DNA of 64,000 nucleotides from Marinospirillum alkalitolerans (GTDB lineage Bacteria; Pseudomonadota; Gammaproteobacteria; Pseudomonadales; Halomonadaceae), in the NCBI RefSeq assembly GCF_045055655.1, contig NZ_JBANFI010000001.1:496001-560000 (forward strand), written 5' to 3'. Shown here one piece after another: positions 51,006-60,756 of the stretch. The notes under the pieces are model-generated. The model was not told where the DNA came from. It was given only the letters and a program-made list of their open reading frames with translations, and did not search any database. The position numbers were made by a program, and so were the translations under genes. Within the stretch, counting starts at the first letter, position 1. Each line of letters starts with the position of its first letter.

Positions 51006-52109
51006 CTAACGCCCTGACTTCACACGGTTCCACTGGCGAGTAATGACGCGCTGTACCGCCAAGGGACGCTCGCGCGGCAGGTAAAGTTTAGCCATGACTT
51101 CTTCGCTGGGATAAACGGCTGGATCGTTGAATAACTCAGTATCCACCAAGGTGTTGGCGCTGCGATTCGGGTTGGCATAGAGCACGTAGTTGCTGATGTC
51201 GGCAATTACTTCAGGCTCAAGCAGGAAGTTAATCAGACGATGGGCATTCTCCTGATTGGGCGCATCGGCAGGAATGGCCAGCATATCAAACCAGAGGGCA
51301 GCCCCTTCTTTCGGGATGGTGTAGCGTATGTCGTGGCCGTTATTCACTTCACGCGCGCGCTCAGCGGCTTGGAAGACATCACCAGAATAGCCAGCGGCCA
51401 CACAGATATCGCCATTGGCCAAATCAGTGATGTAGCGTGATGAATGGAAATAGGTGATGTAAGGACGCACTGCCATCAGCGTTCGCGCAGCCAATTCAAT
51501 ATCGGCTGTATTTTGGCTAAGAGGGTCTTTACCCAGATAAGCCAGAGCAGCAGGCAGCATCTCATCGCCTGAATCCAGCATGGTGATACCACAGCCACCA
51601 GCCGCCAAGCGAGAAGCGATTTCTGGATCAAACATCAGCGCCCAAGAGTCAGTTGGTGCATCTTCACCGAGAATCGCCGTGACACGATCATAGTTATAGC
51701 CATAACCATTGGTTCCCCAGAGGTAGGGCAGGGTATATTCCGCAGAGGCACCCACATCTTCCAGCAGGCTGAGCAGGTTTTCATCCAGATGCTGGCGGTT
51801 AGGGAGCAGGTCATGGTTCAGGCGCGCAAAGGCTCCAGCGCTAATCTGCTTGGTGACATAGTGGTTCGATGGGACAACCAGATCATAGCCTGAGCGGCCA
51901 GAAAGCAGTGCCGCTTCAAGCACTTCATTGGTATCAAACACATCATAGATGACACGAATACCGGTTTGTTCACGGAACTGGCTCAGGGTGTTTTCAGCAA
52001 TATAATCTGACCAGTTATACATGCGCACCTGGCTGGCATGGACGCTGCCAACCGTAAGTAGTGTGGCCGTGGATGCGGCAAACAGTACCGACTTGAGGGG
52101 AGTGGACAT
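51006..52109 (-). CDS. potF: Periplasmic polyamine-binding protein (PotF-like)
   Basis: The 367-residue protein starts at ATG 52109 after CAGGAGG. A signal peptide ends around SVHA-SQ (FAASTATLLTVGSVHA), so it is soluble and periplasmic. The PotD/PotF pattern follows: VRMYNWSDYIAENTLSQF, YDLVVPSNHYVTKQI, LPYLWGTNGYGYNYD and the aspartate-rich ligand loop region WALMFDPE. It captures putrescine or spermidine for PotGHI. It is the first gene of the unit. Confidence 0.92.
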   Translation of the reverse strand: MSTPLKSVLFAASTATLLTVGSVHASQVRMYNWSDYIAENTLSQFREQTGIRVIYDVFDTNEVLEAALLSGRSGYDLVVPSNHYVTKQISAGAFARLNHDLLPNRQHLDENLLSLLEDVGASAEYTLPYLWGTNGYGYNYDRVTAILGEDAPTDSWALMFDPEIASRLAAGGCGITMLDSGDEMLPAALAYLGKDPLSQNTADIELAARTLMAVRPYITYFHSSRYITDLANGDICVAAGYSGDVFQAAERAREVNNGHDIRYTIPKEGAALWFDMLAIPADAPNQENAHRLINFLLEPEVIADISNYVLYANPNRSANTLVDTELFNDPAVYPSEEVMAKLYLPRERPLAVQRVITRQWNRVKSGR

Positions 52110-52251
52110 AGTAAAAACCTCCTGAGCAGGATGGTGAGGTGTCGACATGACACTGGTGCTGCGCATTGTCGTTTTTTTTGCTGCGAATGCAAGCTTTCAC
52201 GTTAAAAAAAGCAAAAAAACACCAGCAGAAAAAAGCAGGAAAAAAAGACAT

Positions 52252-52284
52252 AAAAAAACCACCCCAAAGCAGCTTTGGGGTGGT
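52252..52284 (-). terminator. Rho-independent terminator of sodB
   Basis: On the minus strand ACCACCCCAAAG-CTG-CTTTGGGGTGGT forms a perfect 12-bp stem, followed by TTTTTTTATG. It lies 28 bp past the sodB stop in the correct orientation. The strength of the stem and the long U-tract make it a confident terminator. Confidence 0.92.
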
Positions 52285-52311
52285 GATGCAAACCAGTTGG
52301 CTGGAGGTGTT

Positions 52312-52896
52312 TTAGCCAGCAAAGTTCTGGTTAACAAATTCCCAGTTGACCAGTGCCCAGAAAGCCTCAAGGTACTTAGGACGCAGGTTACGGAAATCGA
52401 TATAGTAGGCGTGTTCCCACAGATCGACTGTCAGCAGTGCAGTCTGACCTTCTGTCATGGGCGTGCCAGCATTAGAGGTGTTAACGATTTCTAATTCGCC
52501 AGCCGCATTCTTCACCAGCCAGGTCCAAGAAGAACCAAAGTTGTTCACGGCCTTGTCATCAAATTCTTTTTGGAAGGCTTCAAAAGAACCCCATTTGGCA
52601 TTGATCGCATCAGCAATCGCGCCAGTGGGTGCGCCGCCACCGTTGGGGCTGAGGCAGTGCCAGTAGAAGGTGTGGTTCCAGATTTGAGCCGCATTGTTGA
52701 ACACAGGACCAGATTTGGAGGCCAGGATCACTTCTTCCAGTGATTTGCCTTCGTATTCTGTACCAGGGACCAGACCGTTCAGCTTGGTCACGTAGGTGTT
52801 GTGGTGCTTGCCGTGGTGGAAATCCAGCGTTTCAGCCGAGATGTGGGGCTCAAGTGCATTCTTTTCATAAGGCAGTGCGGGCAATTCAAAAGCCAT
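52312..52896 (-). CDS. sodB: SodB, iron superoxide dismutase
   Basis: The 194-residue Fe/Mn-type SOD has the metal ligands in SAETLDFHHGKHHNTYV (His27), AAQIWNHTFYWHCLSP (His74) and DLWEHAYYIDFRN (Asp and His). The segment AAQIWNHTFYW and the overall length favour the iron form. It dismutates superoxide in the cytoplasm. It has its own terminator, and a 12-bp dyad lies in the leader region near 52963. Confidence 0.95.
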   Translation of the reverse strand: MAFELPALPYEKNALEPHISAETLDFHHGKHHNTYVTKLNGLVPGTEYEGKSLEEVILASKSGPVFNNAAQIWNHTFYWHCLSPNGGGAPTGAIADAINAKWGSFEAFQKEFDDKAVNNFGSSWTWLVKNAAGELEIVNTSNAGTPMTEGQTALLTVDLWEHAYYIDFRNLRPKYLEAFWALVNWEFVNQNFAG

Positions 52897-53296
52897 GATG
52901 CTTCTCCTTCATCTTAGGGTCTAACAGCCTCAGTAGGCCGATTCAGCTGCTTTTTTTATTGATCCACTTTTAGAGTGGGGATCATGCTTTAAAAAACAAG
53001 TCATCTATTCAGGCTGGGTTTTTTATCATTGATCCGCTGAGTCGCTCTCTGTTTAAATGACGCGTTGGCTTCGGTGATGAACACAGCGCCAAGAAGCGAG
53101 GCAGGGATGCAAAACAGAGCCAGTGTATTGAATGGCCACTAGCATAGCACTCTCTGCTAGGGCTGACAATTCCGACTTCAATGCTCAGGTATTCCATGTC
53201 GGTGGAACCTGTTGGTTAAAAAAGGTCTGATCTGTATCCTTGCCAGTGAAGTAACTGGCGATCTTCTTTTTGTTGACTCGATAAAACTGACTTTTT
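52897..53296. other. Non-coding interval between sodB and coiled-coil gene
   Basis: This 400-bp interval lies between two divergent genes and should contain both promoters. A dyad GATCCACT-tttag-AGTGGGGATC sits at about 52961-52983, and TTCCA/TGGAA arms lie near 53196-53211. I see no convincing Fur box, gene or riboswitch. The short frame at 53009-53197 has no RBS and no family resemblance. Confidence 0.4.
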
Positions 53297-54541
53297 ATGC
53301 CTAATCGTAAAGAACCCCAACTGAATCTTGAGCCGCGTCTTGATCCTGCTCAGCCTCATCCCTCTCCCACAGAGGCGAAGGCGCCGCTGACCAGCGCTCG
53401 CTATCAACCAGCAGCAACGTCTGAAGCCCAAAAGGCGGCTGATGCTGCGTCAGCCACAACCCAGCCAGCGGTTGGAGCGAGTGTCGCGCGCGCGAAATTG
53501 GCCAATCAGTCTCAGGATGCACAGGCACACCCTGAGGCGGTGCTGCGGCGTGCGGCAGCACTCAGACAAGAGCGCTTGGCACAGCAGGCTGCCCCAGCCG
53601 CGTCGGCCAGTGCTGCACAGCAGAGTCAGACTGCTGCCCCTGCATCGGCTGCTGCGCCAGATTCACAGTCCGCTTCTATGCAGCAACAGCGTGCAACAGC
53701 TAAGGCGGAGGCTCCTGAATCGCTTGCTGCCTCGGGTGGCAAGGAGCCCAGTGGAGGGGGTGGCAATCATGGTGGTGATGGCCATGCTGCTGCTTCCGGC
53801 AAACAAGGTTTAGGTTGGTTCGCTGCTGGCTTATTGGTGGTGCTGATGTTAGGCGGTCTGGGTGGATGGCAGCTGATGACACTGAATCAGCAGTTACAGG
53901 CCCAAATAGGCGATCTAGAGGCGGCCTTGTCTGACCGCCTTGAAGAGCTTGAAGTGCGTCTTTTAGAAACCGATGAAGGTCTCTCACAAACCGGCCAGAC
54001 GTTTCGTGGCCGCTTGGACTGGGCCGATGAAGAGATTCATAAGCTCTGGCGTTTGGCCAATAACCGTATGCGCCCGGCGATTAGCGAATTACAAGAGCAG
54101 GTCAGCCCCCTGCCTGAGCAGATTACGCGCCTTGAAAGTGCCATCCAGCCTCTGCCGAACCGTGTCAGCCAGTTGCAAAGAGAGCAGCAAGCGCTTGGAG
54201 AGCGCCTGAGTGCTCAGCAGAGTGAGGCGCAAGAAGTGCAGCGTCGTTTGCAGCAGCAGGTGCAGCAGGTCGAACAGCAGATGATGGAGGCCAGCTTGAT
54301 GCTAACTGCCTTGAATGAGCAGGTGCGCAACCGTGCCGCGCAAGAGCAGATCAACGAACTCCAAGCTCAGGTGCAAGGCTTGGTTGATCAGTGGCGCACC
54401 GAGCTACAGCCGCAGCTGGCGAGCCAAACAGAGCAGCTCAACTCTCTTGATCTGAGTCGCCAGCAGCTGGTCAGTCGGGTCACCCAGCTGATGGATGAAA
54501 TGGGGGAACTCTACCAGCGTCTGGGCCAGTCAGCACCTTGA
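53297..54541 (+). CDS. Single-TM coiled-coil protein with Ala/Gln-rich N-terminus, unknown
   Basis: The 414-residue protein has a low-complexity cytoplasmic N-terminal third (about 1-165), rich in Ala, Gln, Pro and Ser, then a Gly/His stretch (GGGGNHGGDGH). A TM helix (about 172-193, GWFAAGLLVVLMLGGLGGW) follows, then a long coiled coil to the C-terminus (about 195-410, heptad-like with many Leu/Gln/Glu). No known domain is evident. It might be an envelope or cell-shape protein of the kind found next to sodB in some pseudomonads, but this is not established. No strong RBS is visible; the ATG at 53297 is the first in frame. Confidence 0.7.
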   Translation: MPNRKEPQLNLEPRLDPAQPHPSPTEAKAPLTSARYQPAATSEAQKAADAASATTQPAVGASVARAKLANQSQDAQAHPEAVLRRAAALRQERLAQQAAPAASASAAQQSQTAAPASAAAPDSQSASMQQQRATAKAEAPESLAASGGKEPSGGGGNHGGDGHAAASGKQGLGWFAAGLLVVLMLGGLGGWQLMTLNQQLQAQIGDLEAALSDRLEELEVRLLETDEGLSQTGQTFRGRLDWADEEIHKLWRLANNRMRPAISELQEQVSPLPEQITRLESAIQPLPNRVSQLQREQQALGERLSAQQSEAQEVQRRLQQQVQQVEQQMMEASLMLTALNEQVRNRAAQEQINELQAQVQGLVDQWRTELQPQLASQTEQLNSLDLSRQQLVSRVTQLMDEMGELYQRLGQSAP

Positions 54542-54749
54542 GTGGTGTGTGCTCCACGCTGAATCCCCTGCTGGTAGGTCGCGCTTCTTATCCTCGCTTG
54601 AGGTTGCCTTCACGAAACACCTTGGCATAAGATGCGGGCTTTGATGTTCAACTTTCGGCGAACAAGGATCGAGCCTGCTAGCCTTATCGGGCTGAATGGC
54701 CTGTTGTGGATTCTTGTGAGCCCGTTTTCTTTTTATTTGAGGTCGTGTT

Positions 54750-56120
54750 TTGACTAACCCAGCTGCTGCATCGTCAGGATCTAAATCTGCACCACCGAAG
54801 CGCCGTCGTCGTCGCAATCCCAATCGTCAATCGGCACCCCGCGCTGCGGCTCACAAGGCAGGCACGCCGCAGAGCTTTGAAGAGCGTGCTGCCCAGGCAC
54901 AAGCGGCCTTGGGTGATTGGTCTTTGGCGGCTTTTCCTGTCGAACCGGCTGCTGGGCAAGTGCGTTTCCATGATTTTAATCTGCCGCTGCCTTTGATGAA
55001 GTCTCTGGCAGATCAAGGTTTCAGCTACTGCACACCCATCCAAGCGCAATCGCTGCTTTACACTCTGCATGGTGTGGATCTGATCGGTAAGGCGCAGACA
55101 GGGACAGGCAAAACGGCCGCGTTCCTGCTCTCTATTCTGACCTATCTGCTTGAAGAGCCACGTCCTGAGGGCCAGCGTATTGGTGCGCCTCGTGCTCTGA
55201 TTCTGGCGCCCACGCGTGAGCTGGTGATGCAAATCTGTAAGGATGCAGAAGTGCTCATGCGCTATACGCCCTTTAAGCTGTTGTCCGTGGTCGGTGGCAT
55301 GGATTACGTCAAACAGCGTGACCAACTGCGCGGTGAACTGATCGATCTGCTTGTGGCGACTCCTGGCCGTCTGATTGATTTCCACGGCAAGAAGGATGTT
55401 GATCTGCGCCATGTTGAAATTCTGGTACTCGATGAGGCTGATCGGATGCTGGATATGGGCTTTATCCCCGATGTGAAGCGTATTATCCGTGCCACACCAC
55501 CCAAGCAAGAGCGCCAGACGCTGCTCTTTTCTGCCACCTTTACGCCGGATATTTTGAATCTGAGCGCCCAGTGGACAGAAAACCCCTATAAGGTGGAGAT
55601 CGAAACTCAAGTGCAGACCAATGAGAACATCACTCAGCACGCTTTTTTAGTGACCGATCAAGAAAAACCCCAGCTGTTGCTCAGCATTATCCAAAAATGG
55701 AATCTTAATAAGGTGATCGTCTTCAGTAATCGCCGTGATACGACGCGCGATGTTTACGAAGCGCTCAAAAAACGCGGCATTAATACTGCCATGCTCTCGG
55801 GCGAGGTTGATCAGAAAAAGCGTATTGCGACCTTAGAAGGTTTCCGCGAAGGCCGGATTGAAGTGCTGATCGCGACGGATGTGGCGGGCCGAGGGATACA
55901 TATTGATGATATCAGCCATGTGATCAACTATAACCTGCCAGAAGATGCGGAAGATTACGTGCATCGTATTGGTCGTACTGGCCGTGCTGGCGCGCAAGGT
56001 GTTTCGATCAGCTTTATTGGTGAAGAAGATGCCTTTGCTTTGCCAGCGATAGAGGCTTACACCCAGCAGAAGCTGGAATGTGTTCATCCTCCTGCTGAGC
56101 TGATGCAAGAACCCGCATGA
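54750..56120 (+). CDS. rhlB: RhlB-like DEAD-box RNA helicase (TTG start)
   Basis: The 456-residue helicase has the Q motif FHDFNLPLPLMKSLADQGF/TPIQAQ, motif I AQTGTGKTAAFL, motif II VLDEADRMLDMG, SAT (LFSATFTPD) and motif VI HRIGRTGRAG. A basic N-terminal extension (PPKRRRRRNPN) precedes it, as in RhlB of the degradosome. The only good start is TTG at 54750 with GAGG 7 nt upstream. Its stop overlaps the dinG start (ATGA). Confidence 0.88.
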   Translation: MTNPAAASSGSKSAPPKRRRRRNPNRQSAPRAAAHKAGTPQSFEERAAQAQAALGDWSLAAFPVEPAAGQVRFHDFNLPLPLMKSLADQGFSYCTPIQAQSLLYTLHGVDLIGKAQTGTGKTAAFLLSILTYLLEEPRPEGQRIGAPRALILAPTRELVMQICKDAEVLMRYTPFKLLSVVGGMDYVKQRDQLRGELIDLLVATPGRLIDFHGKKDVDLRHVEILVLDEADRMLDMGFIPDVKRIIRATPPKQERQTLLFSATFTPDILNLSAQWTENPYKVEIETQVQTNENITQHAFLVTDQEKPQLLLSIIQKWNLNKVIVFSNRRDTTRDVYEALKKRGINTAMLSGEVDQKKRIATLEGFREGRIEVLIATDVAGRGIHIDDISHVINYNLPEDAEDYVHRIGRTGRAGAQGVSISFIGEEDAFALPAIEAYTQQKLECVHPPAELMQEPA

Positions 56121-58255
56121 ACCCTGAATGGCAAGGACGAATTCAAAAGGCCTATCGTGACTTCCTGGCAGGACGCCAGGTCAAGGCCAGACGCAGCCAG
56201 GCTCATATGATCGCAGACATCGCCAAGAGCTTTGCCGCGATCAAAGAAGATGAGGCTGGCCTGCGTCAAGGTCAGCAGCATATCAGTGTTATCGAAGCCG
56301 GAACTGGGACAGGTAAAACGCTGGCCTATCTGCTGGCGACCCTCCCCGTTGCTCAGGCGCGTGAAAAGCGCCTCGTTATTTCAACTGCCACGATTGCGTT
56401 ACAAGAGCAGCTGCTACTGCGTGATCTGCCGGATCTTCTTAAACTGACGGATCTTGAGTTTAGCTTTGCCTTGGCCAAGGGGCGCGGGCGTTATGTTTGT
56501 ACTGCCCAGCTGGTGAAGGCGCATCAGGCGCGCGAAGAAAAAAACGAGTCCACTGCGCTGGATTTATTTCAGGCTGAGCTGTTGCAGCATCAAGGCGGCG
56601 CTGAGGATCAGGCTTTAGAAGAGCTGGTCACGGCCTTTGCTGCGGGTGAGTGGAATGGCGAGCAGGATAGCTTGCCAAGCCAGCCACCGGCTGCTTTGTG
56701 GAATCGCTTGACGATCGATCATCAGCGCTGCACCAATCGCCGCTGTCCCCACTTTGCTTCTGCCTGCCCTTTCTTTAACGCTCGGCGAGCGCTTGAGCAG
56801 GCCGATATTATTGTGGCGAATCATGATCTGGTGTTGGCGGATCTGGCCTTGGGCGGCGGGGTGATTCTGCCGGACCCAGCGCAGACCTACTATGTGTTTG
56901 ATGAGGCTCACCATCTGCCAGATAAAGCCATCAAGCATTTTGCCGCGAGTTTTCGTTTTAACCAGTGCCTGAATTGGTTGCGCTTATTGCGTAAATCTCA
57001 GCCAGACTTGATGCAAACCCTTGGCTCCAGTGCCTCCGCCAAGCGCTTGTTAGAGCAGTTGCTGCCGCCGATCGAGGCGCTAGAGCGAGATCTGGGTGTT
57101 CTTTATGGCCAGTTGAGTAGTCTGTCTTTTGAGTCTTCAACGCAAGGCCAGGCGATCTATCGCTGGCCGCAGGGTGTTTTGGCCCCCGAGCTGCACGAAT
57201 TTGCTCAGCAGTTGACGCTGCATTTTGCTAGCCTCAGTCGCCTTCTTGAGCAGCTGGTCAATCAGCTCAAAGAGGCGCAGGACCCAGAAAAAAACACCAG
57301 TCTTGATGCTGATCTGGCCGCAGAATGTCAGCCCTTGTTGGCCTTGCTGCTGGTTCGAGCTCAAGGCGCGCATCAGTTGTGGAGCCTTTGTAGTCAGCCT
57401 GATCCTGAAAACCAGCCACCTCTGGCACGCTGGTTGACGCGCTTTATCCTGCAAGAAGGAGATCAGGATCTGGAGATGAGTGCCAGCCCAGTAACAGCGG
57501 CGGGTGATCTGGCTTATAAGCTCTGGTCACGTTGCTTTGGTGCGACACTCACTTCAGCCACGTTAACGGCTCTCGGTCGCTTTGATCGCTTACGTCAGCG
57601 TGCTGGTCTCTCCGCGCAGACGCTTTGTAAGACCTATCCTAGCCCGTTCAACTATGCGCAGCTGGGTGTGCTGGAAGTGCCACCTGAAGCCTGTGATCCT
57701 CTGAACTCAGCAGCCCATAGCCAAGCCATTATTGACTATCTAGAGCGTCAGCCGGATAGCGAACGCGCCACGCTAGTGTTGTTTAGTGCGCGCAAGCAGA
57801 TGCAAGAAGTCTATGATGCGCTGCCAAAGAAGCTGCAAAAGATCACCCTGACTCAGGATCAATACTCTAAAAATCGCTTGTTGAAAAAACATCTCGAGCA
57901 GGTGGATCAACAGCAACCCAGTATGATCTTTGGTCTGGCCTCCCTGGCAGAAGGCATTGATCTTCCGGGACGTTATCTGACCCATGTTGTGATTGCACGC
58001 CTGCCCTTTGCCATGCCAGATGATCCGGTAGAAGCTACGCTAGCGGAATGGATTGAGCAGACAGGTGGCAATCCTTTTATGCAAATCAGCGTCCCTGATG
58101 CCAGTATTCGTCTGGTGCAGGCTTGTGGTCGCCTGATACGGACTGAAGCAGATCAAGGGCGGATCACCTTGATGGATAAACGTATTTTGACCAAGCGTTA
58201 TGGCCAGCAACTGTTGAATAGCCTTCCTCCGTTTCGACGTGAGCTGCATCGCTAG
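56117..58255 (+). CDS. dinG: DinG, ATP-dependent DNA helicase (Fe-S)
   Basis: XPD-like superfamily 2 helicase of 712 residues. Walker A is EAGTGTGKTLAYLLAT, the DEAH box is VFDEAHHLPDKA, and four cysteines for an Fe-S cluster are present (RYVC, then RCTNRRCPHFASAC). C-terminal motifs FGLASLAEGIDLPGRYL and QACGRLIRTEAD match DinG. It unwinds R-loops and D-loops and belongs to the SOS regulon in E. coli. It is coupled to rhlB by an ATGA overlap. No LexA box was identified. Confidence 0.92.
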   Translation: MNPEWQGRIQKAYRDFLAGRQVKARRSQAHMIADIAKSFAAIKEDEAGLRQGQQHISVIEAGTGTGKTLAYLLATLPVAQAREKRLVISTATIALQEQLLLRDLPDLLKLTDLEFSFALAKGRGRYVCTAQLVKAHQAREEKNESTALDLFQAELLQHQGGAEDQALEELVTAFAAGEWNGEQDSLPSQPPAALWNRLTIDHQRCTNRRCPHFASACPFFNARRALEQADIIVANHDLVLADLALGGGVILPDPAQTYYVFDEAHHLPDKAIKHFAASFRFNQCLNWLRLLRKSQPDLMQTLGSSASAKRLLEQLLPPIEALERDLGVLYGQLSSLSFESSTQGQAIYRWPQGVLAPELHEFAQQLTLHFASLSRLLEQLVNQLKEAQDPEKNTSLDADLAAECQPLLALLLVRAQGAHQLWSLCSQPDPENQPPLARWLTRFILQEGDQDLEMSASPVTAAGDLAYKLWSRCFGATLTSATLTALGRFDRLRQRAGLSAQTLCKTYPSPFNYAQLGVLEVPPEACDPLNSAAHSQAIIDYLERQPDSERATLVLFSARKQMQEVYDALPKKLQKITLTQDQYSKNRLLKKHLEQVDQQQPSMIFGLASLAEGIDLPGRYLTHVVIARLPFAMPDDPVEATLAEWIEQTGGNPFMQISVPDASIRLVQACGRLIRTEADQGRITLMDKRILTKRYGQQLLNSLPPFRRELHR

Positions 58256-58370
58256 CATCAGGCACCTGGGCAAGAGTTGCAGCCAGCTGCTTTGGCCTCT
58301 ATATTAGGTATGTGTTCTACGGGTTAAGATTTCTGCGTCTGCTCCCTTCTTTTCTGACAAAGGCAAGTCT

Positions 58371-60710
58371 ATGCGCCGAGCTCGATGGGCCTTGATCCTC
58401 ATGCTGATGCTGCTCAGTGGGCGGATTGTTGCGGATACGGCAACATCTGAGCCGGTCGTGATTCAGCTCAAATGGTTGCACCAATTTCAGTTTGCTGGTT
58501 TTTATGTGGCGCTAGAGCAAGGCTTCTTTGATGATGAGGGCTTGCTTGTTGAGCTGCGTGAACGGGATATGCGCCTTAATCCTGTGCAGCAGGTGCTGGA
58601 TGGCGAGGTCCAGTATGGCGTCACGGACTCAGCCATTTTTCAGGCTGATGCGCAGCAGGATCTGGTGATCGTGATGCCGATCATGCAGCACTCGCCGAAT
58701 GTTTTGTTGTCTTTGCGTTCCTCTCAGATACGTCACCCACGGGATTTAGCGGGTCGGCGGATCGGCTTTTATGATACTGAAGGCGATGGCTTGAGCATTC
58801 TGCTGATGCTGGCTCAGCATGGCATTGAACCAGAAGTGCTGGAGCCTCTCTCTTGGCAGTTACGTTTTGATAGTCTCGCGCGTGGCGAGGTGGATGCGAT
58901 TGCGGCCTATACCACCAATGAACTCCACCAGCTGCGTGATCTGGGTTTGGCGGTCAATATTCTTGACCCACGCCATTTTGGTATTGATCTCTATGGTGAT
59001 CTGCTGTTTACCAGTCGTGCTGAGGCGGAGCAGCATCCTGAGCGTGTGCTGGCCGTGCGGCGGGCAGTCATTCGCGGCTGGCATCATGCGCTCAATCATC
59101 TGGAGGCAACGCTTGATCTGATTGAAGCCAAGTACAATTCGCAAAATAAAAGTCGAGCGGCTCTGCTGCGTGAGGCCCGTGGCATCGAGGCGGCGATCGC
59201 GCGTTATCATCGCGAGTTTGGAGAGTTTGATGACGGGCGAGTCGAATTTATCCATGAGTTGCTGGCGCGCTATGAGCTGCTGGGGCCAAATGGGGCGGCT
59301 TTTGCTTCACCGGAGTTTTTTCAAGCACGCCAATCCCAGTTAGTGCTGACAGAAGAAGAACAGCTTTTTTTGGATGGGCTGGAGCGAATTCGTGTGGCCG
59401 TCGATCCAGACTGGCCGCCTTTTGAGTATTATTCACGCGATGGCGAGTTATTGGGGATCAGCCGAGATTATCTGCAACTTCTAGAGCAGCGTCTGGGTGT
59501 GCCTTTTGAGCTGGTGCCACCACAAAGCTGGGTGCGTAGCCTGGAGCAAATGGAGCAGCGCGAGATCGATTTAATTCCAGCCTTATCGGCGACACCGGAG
59601 CGCAGCCAATACATGCGTTTTACCACTCCCTATGTGCGTTCACCCATGGTTGTTGTCACTGGCCTGCAGATTGACTTCATTACCTCCTTTGATCAACTCT
59701 TAGATCGTCGTGTGGCCGTGGTACGCGGTTATGCTTCTGATGAGCATCTCAGTCGTGACTATCCAACAGCGAATCTGGTGCGTGTTGAGACAGCTCTTGA
59801 GGGGTTAAGACTGGTCGCTTCAGGTGAGGTTGATGCCTATGCGGGGAACCTGGCTGTAGCTAGCCATCTGATTCAGCGTGAAGGGCTGGCGAACTTAAAA
59901 ATCTCTGGTAGCACCAACTATGGATATCATTTGTCTATTGGCGTGCGGAGTGATTGGCCACTGCTTCAATCGATTATGGAGAAGGCGCTTTCTAGTATCA
60001 GCGCTCGCGAGCAGCGAGAAATCTATGAGCGCTGGGTGAGTCTTGTGCGTGCAACCGGCATGCACTGGCGTCAGGCCTTGCCGTTTTTTCTGGTGGGCGG
60101 CGTCATTTTTCTGATCACCCTGTTGTATGCCTTACATTTACATCGTCTTTATCATCGTATGCAGCGAACCAATCAAGCACTGGCCGCCGCACAGGTCGAA
60201 CTGGCGGATCAGCATCAGCAGCTCGAAAAAATCTCCATGACCGATAAGTTAACGGGCCTCTATAATCGCCATTATCTCGATCAAGCCTTGCAGGAGGCGG
60301 TACAGCATGCTCAGCAGGATCGGCGTCCGCTCAGTGTGGTGTTATTTGATCTGGATGATTTCAAGCAGGTGAATGATACCTATGGCCATCAGTATGGAGA
60401 TCAAATTCTGGTGCATTTTGCACAGATGGCCTCGTCTTTATTGCGATCAAGCGATATTCTCGGACGCTGGGGCGGAGAAGAATTCTTGTTGATTTGCCCA
60501 GAAATAGATGGCGCTGGGGCGTTTCAGGTGGCTGAAAAGGTGCGGCGTTTTCTTAGCCAGACACCGCATGACAAGCTGGTGCAAAGAGTCAGTGCGGGTG
60601 TCTGTCAGCATCAGCTTGGCGATACACCAGATCAGCTGCTCAAAAAGGTGGACACCCAGCTCTACCAGGCTAAGGCGGCAGGACGCAACCGCGTGAGCTT
60701 AGCGAGCTAA
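58371..60710 (+). CDS. Diguanylate cyclase with NMT1/THI5-like and SBP_bac_3 sensor domains
   Basis: The 779-residue protein has a signal peptide (LILMLMLLSGRIVAD) and an NMT1/THI5-like domain (about 25-310; QLKWLHQFQFAGFYVALEQGFF) similar to thiamine-pyrimidine binding proteins. An amino-acid-type SBP_bac_3 domain follows (about 335-565; IRVAVDPDWPPFEYYS, FTTPYVRSPMVVV), then one TM (about 570-592) and a short coiled coil. The GGDEF domain (about 620-775) has the canonical GRWGGEEFLLI. An RxxD inhibitory site (RSSD) lies 5 residues before it, so product inhibition is expected. This is a periplasm-sensing c-di-GMP synthase. Confidence 0.88.
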   Translation: MRRARWALILMLMLLSGRIVADTATSEPVVIQLKWLHQFQFAGFYVALEQGFFDDEGLLVELRERDMRLNPVQQVLDGEVQYGVTDSAIFQADAQQDLVIVMPIMQHSPNVLLSLRSSQIRHPRDLAGRRIGFYDTEGDGLSILLMLAQHGIEPEVLEPLSWQLRFDSLARGEVDAIAAYTTNELHQLRDLGLAVNILDPRHFGIDLYGDLLFTSRAEAEQHPERVLAVRRAVIRGWHHALNHLEATLDLIEAKYNSQNKSRAALLREARGIEAAIARYHREFGEFDDGRVEFIHELLARYELLGPNGAAFASPEFFQARQSQLVLTEEEQLFLDGLERIRVAVDPDWPPFEYYSRDGELLGISRDYLQLLEQRLGVPFELVPPQSWVRSLEQMEQREIDLIPALSATPERSQYMRFTTPYVRSPMVVVTGLQIDFITSFDQLLDRRVAVVRGYASDEHLSRDYPTANLVRVETALEGLRLVASGEVDAYAGNLAVASHLIQREGLANLKISGSTNYGYHLSIGVRSDWPLLQSIMEKALSSISAREQREIYERWVSLVRATGMHWRQALPFFLVGGVIFLITLLYALHLHRLYHRMQRTNQALAAAQVELADQHQQLEKISMTDKLTGLYNRHYLDQALQEAVQHAQQDRRPLSVVLFDLDDFKQVNDTYGHQYGDQILVHFAQMASSLLRSSDILGRWGGEEFLLICPEIDGAGAFQVAEKVRRFLSQTPHDKLVQRVSAGVCQHQLGDTPDQLLKKVDTQLYQAKAAGRNRVSLAS

Positions 60711-60756
60711 GGCATGCCCCCATCCTCGTTGGGCTGTCTTTTTTGTCAGTGCGCGC

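Noticed and set aside
52180..52260. A-rich run upstream of potF as a replication or integration feature
   Set aside because: It is the U-tract side of the sodB terminator together with an A/T-rich spacer; no repeats or boxes were seen.
53009..53197. 62-codon open frame on the minus strand between sodB and the coiled-coil gene
   Set aside because: No ribosome-binding site, no family resemblance, mixed composition; probably chance.
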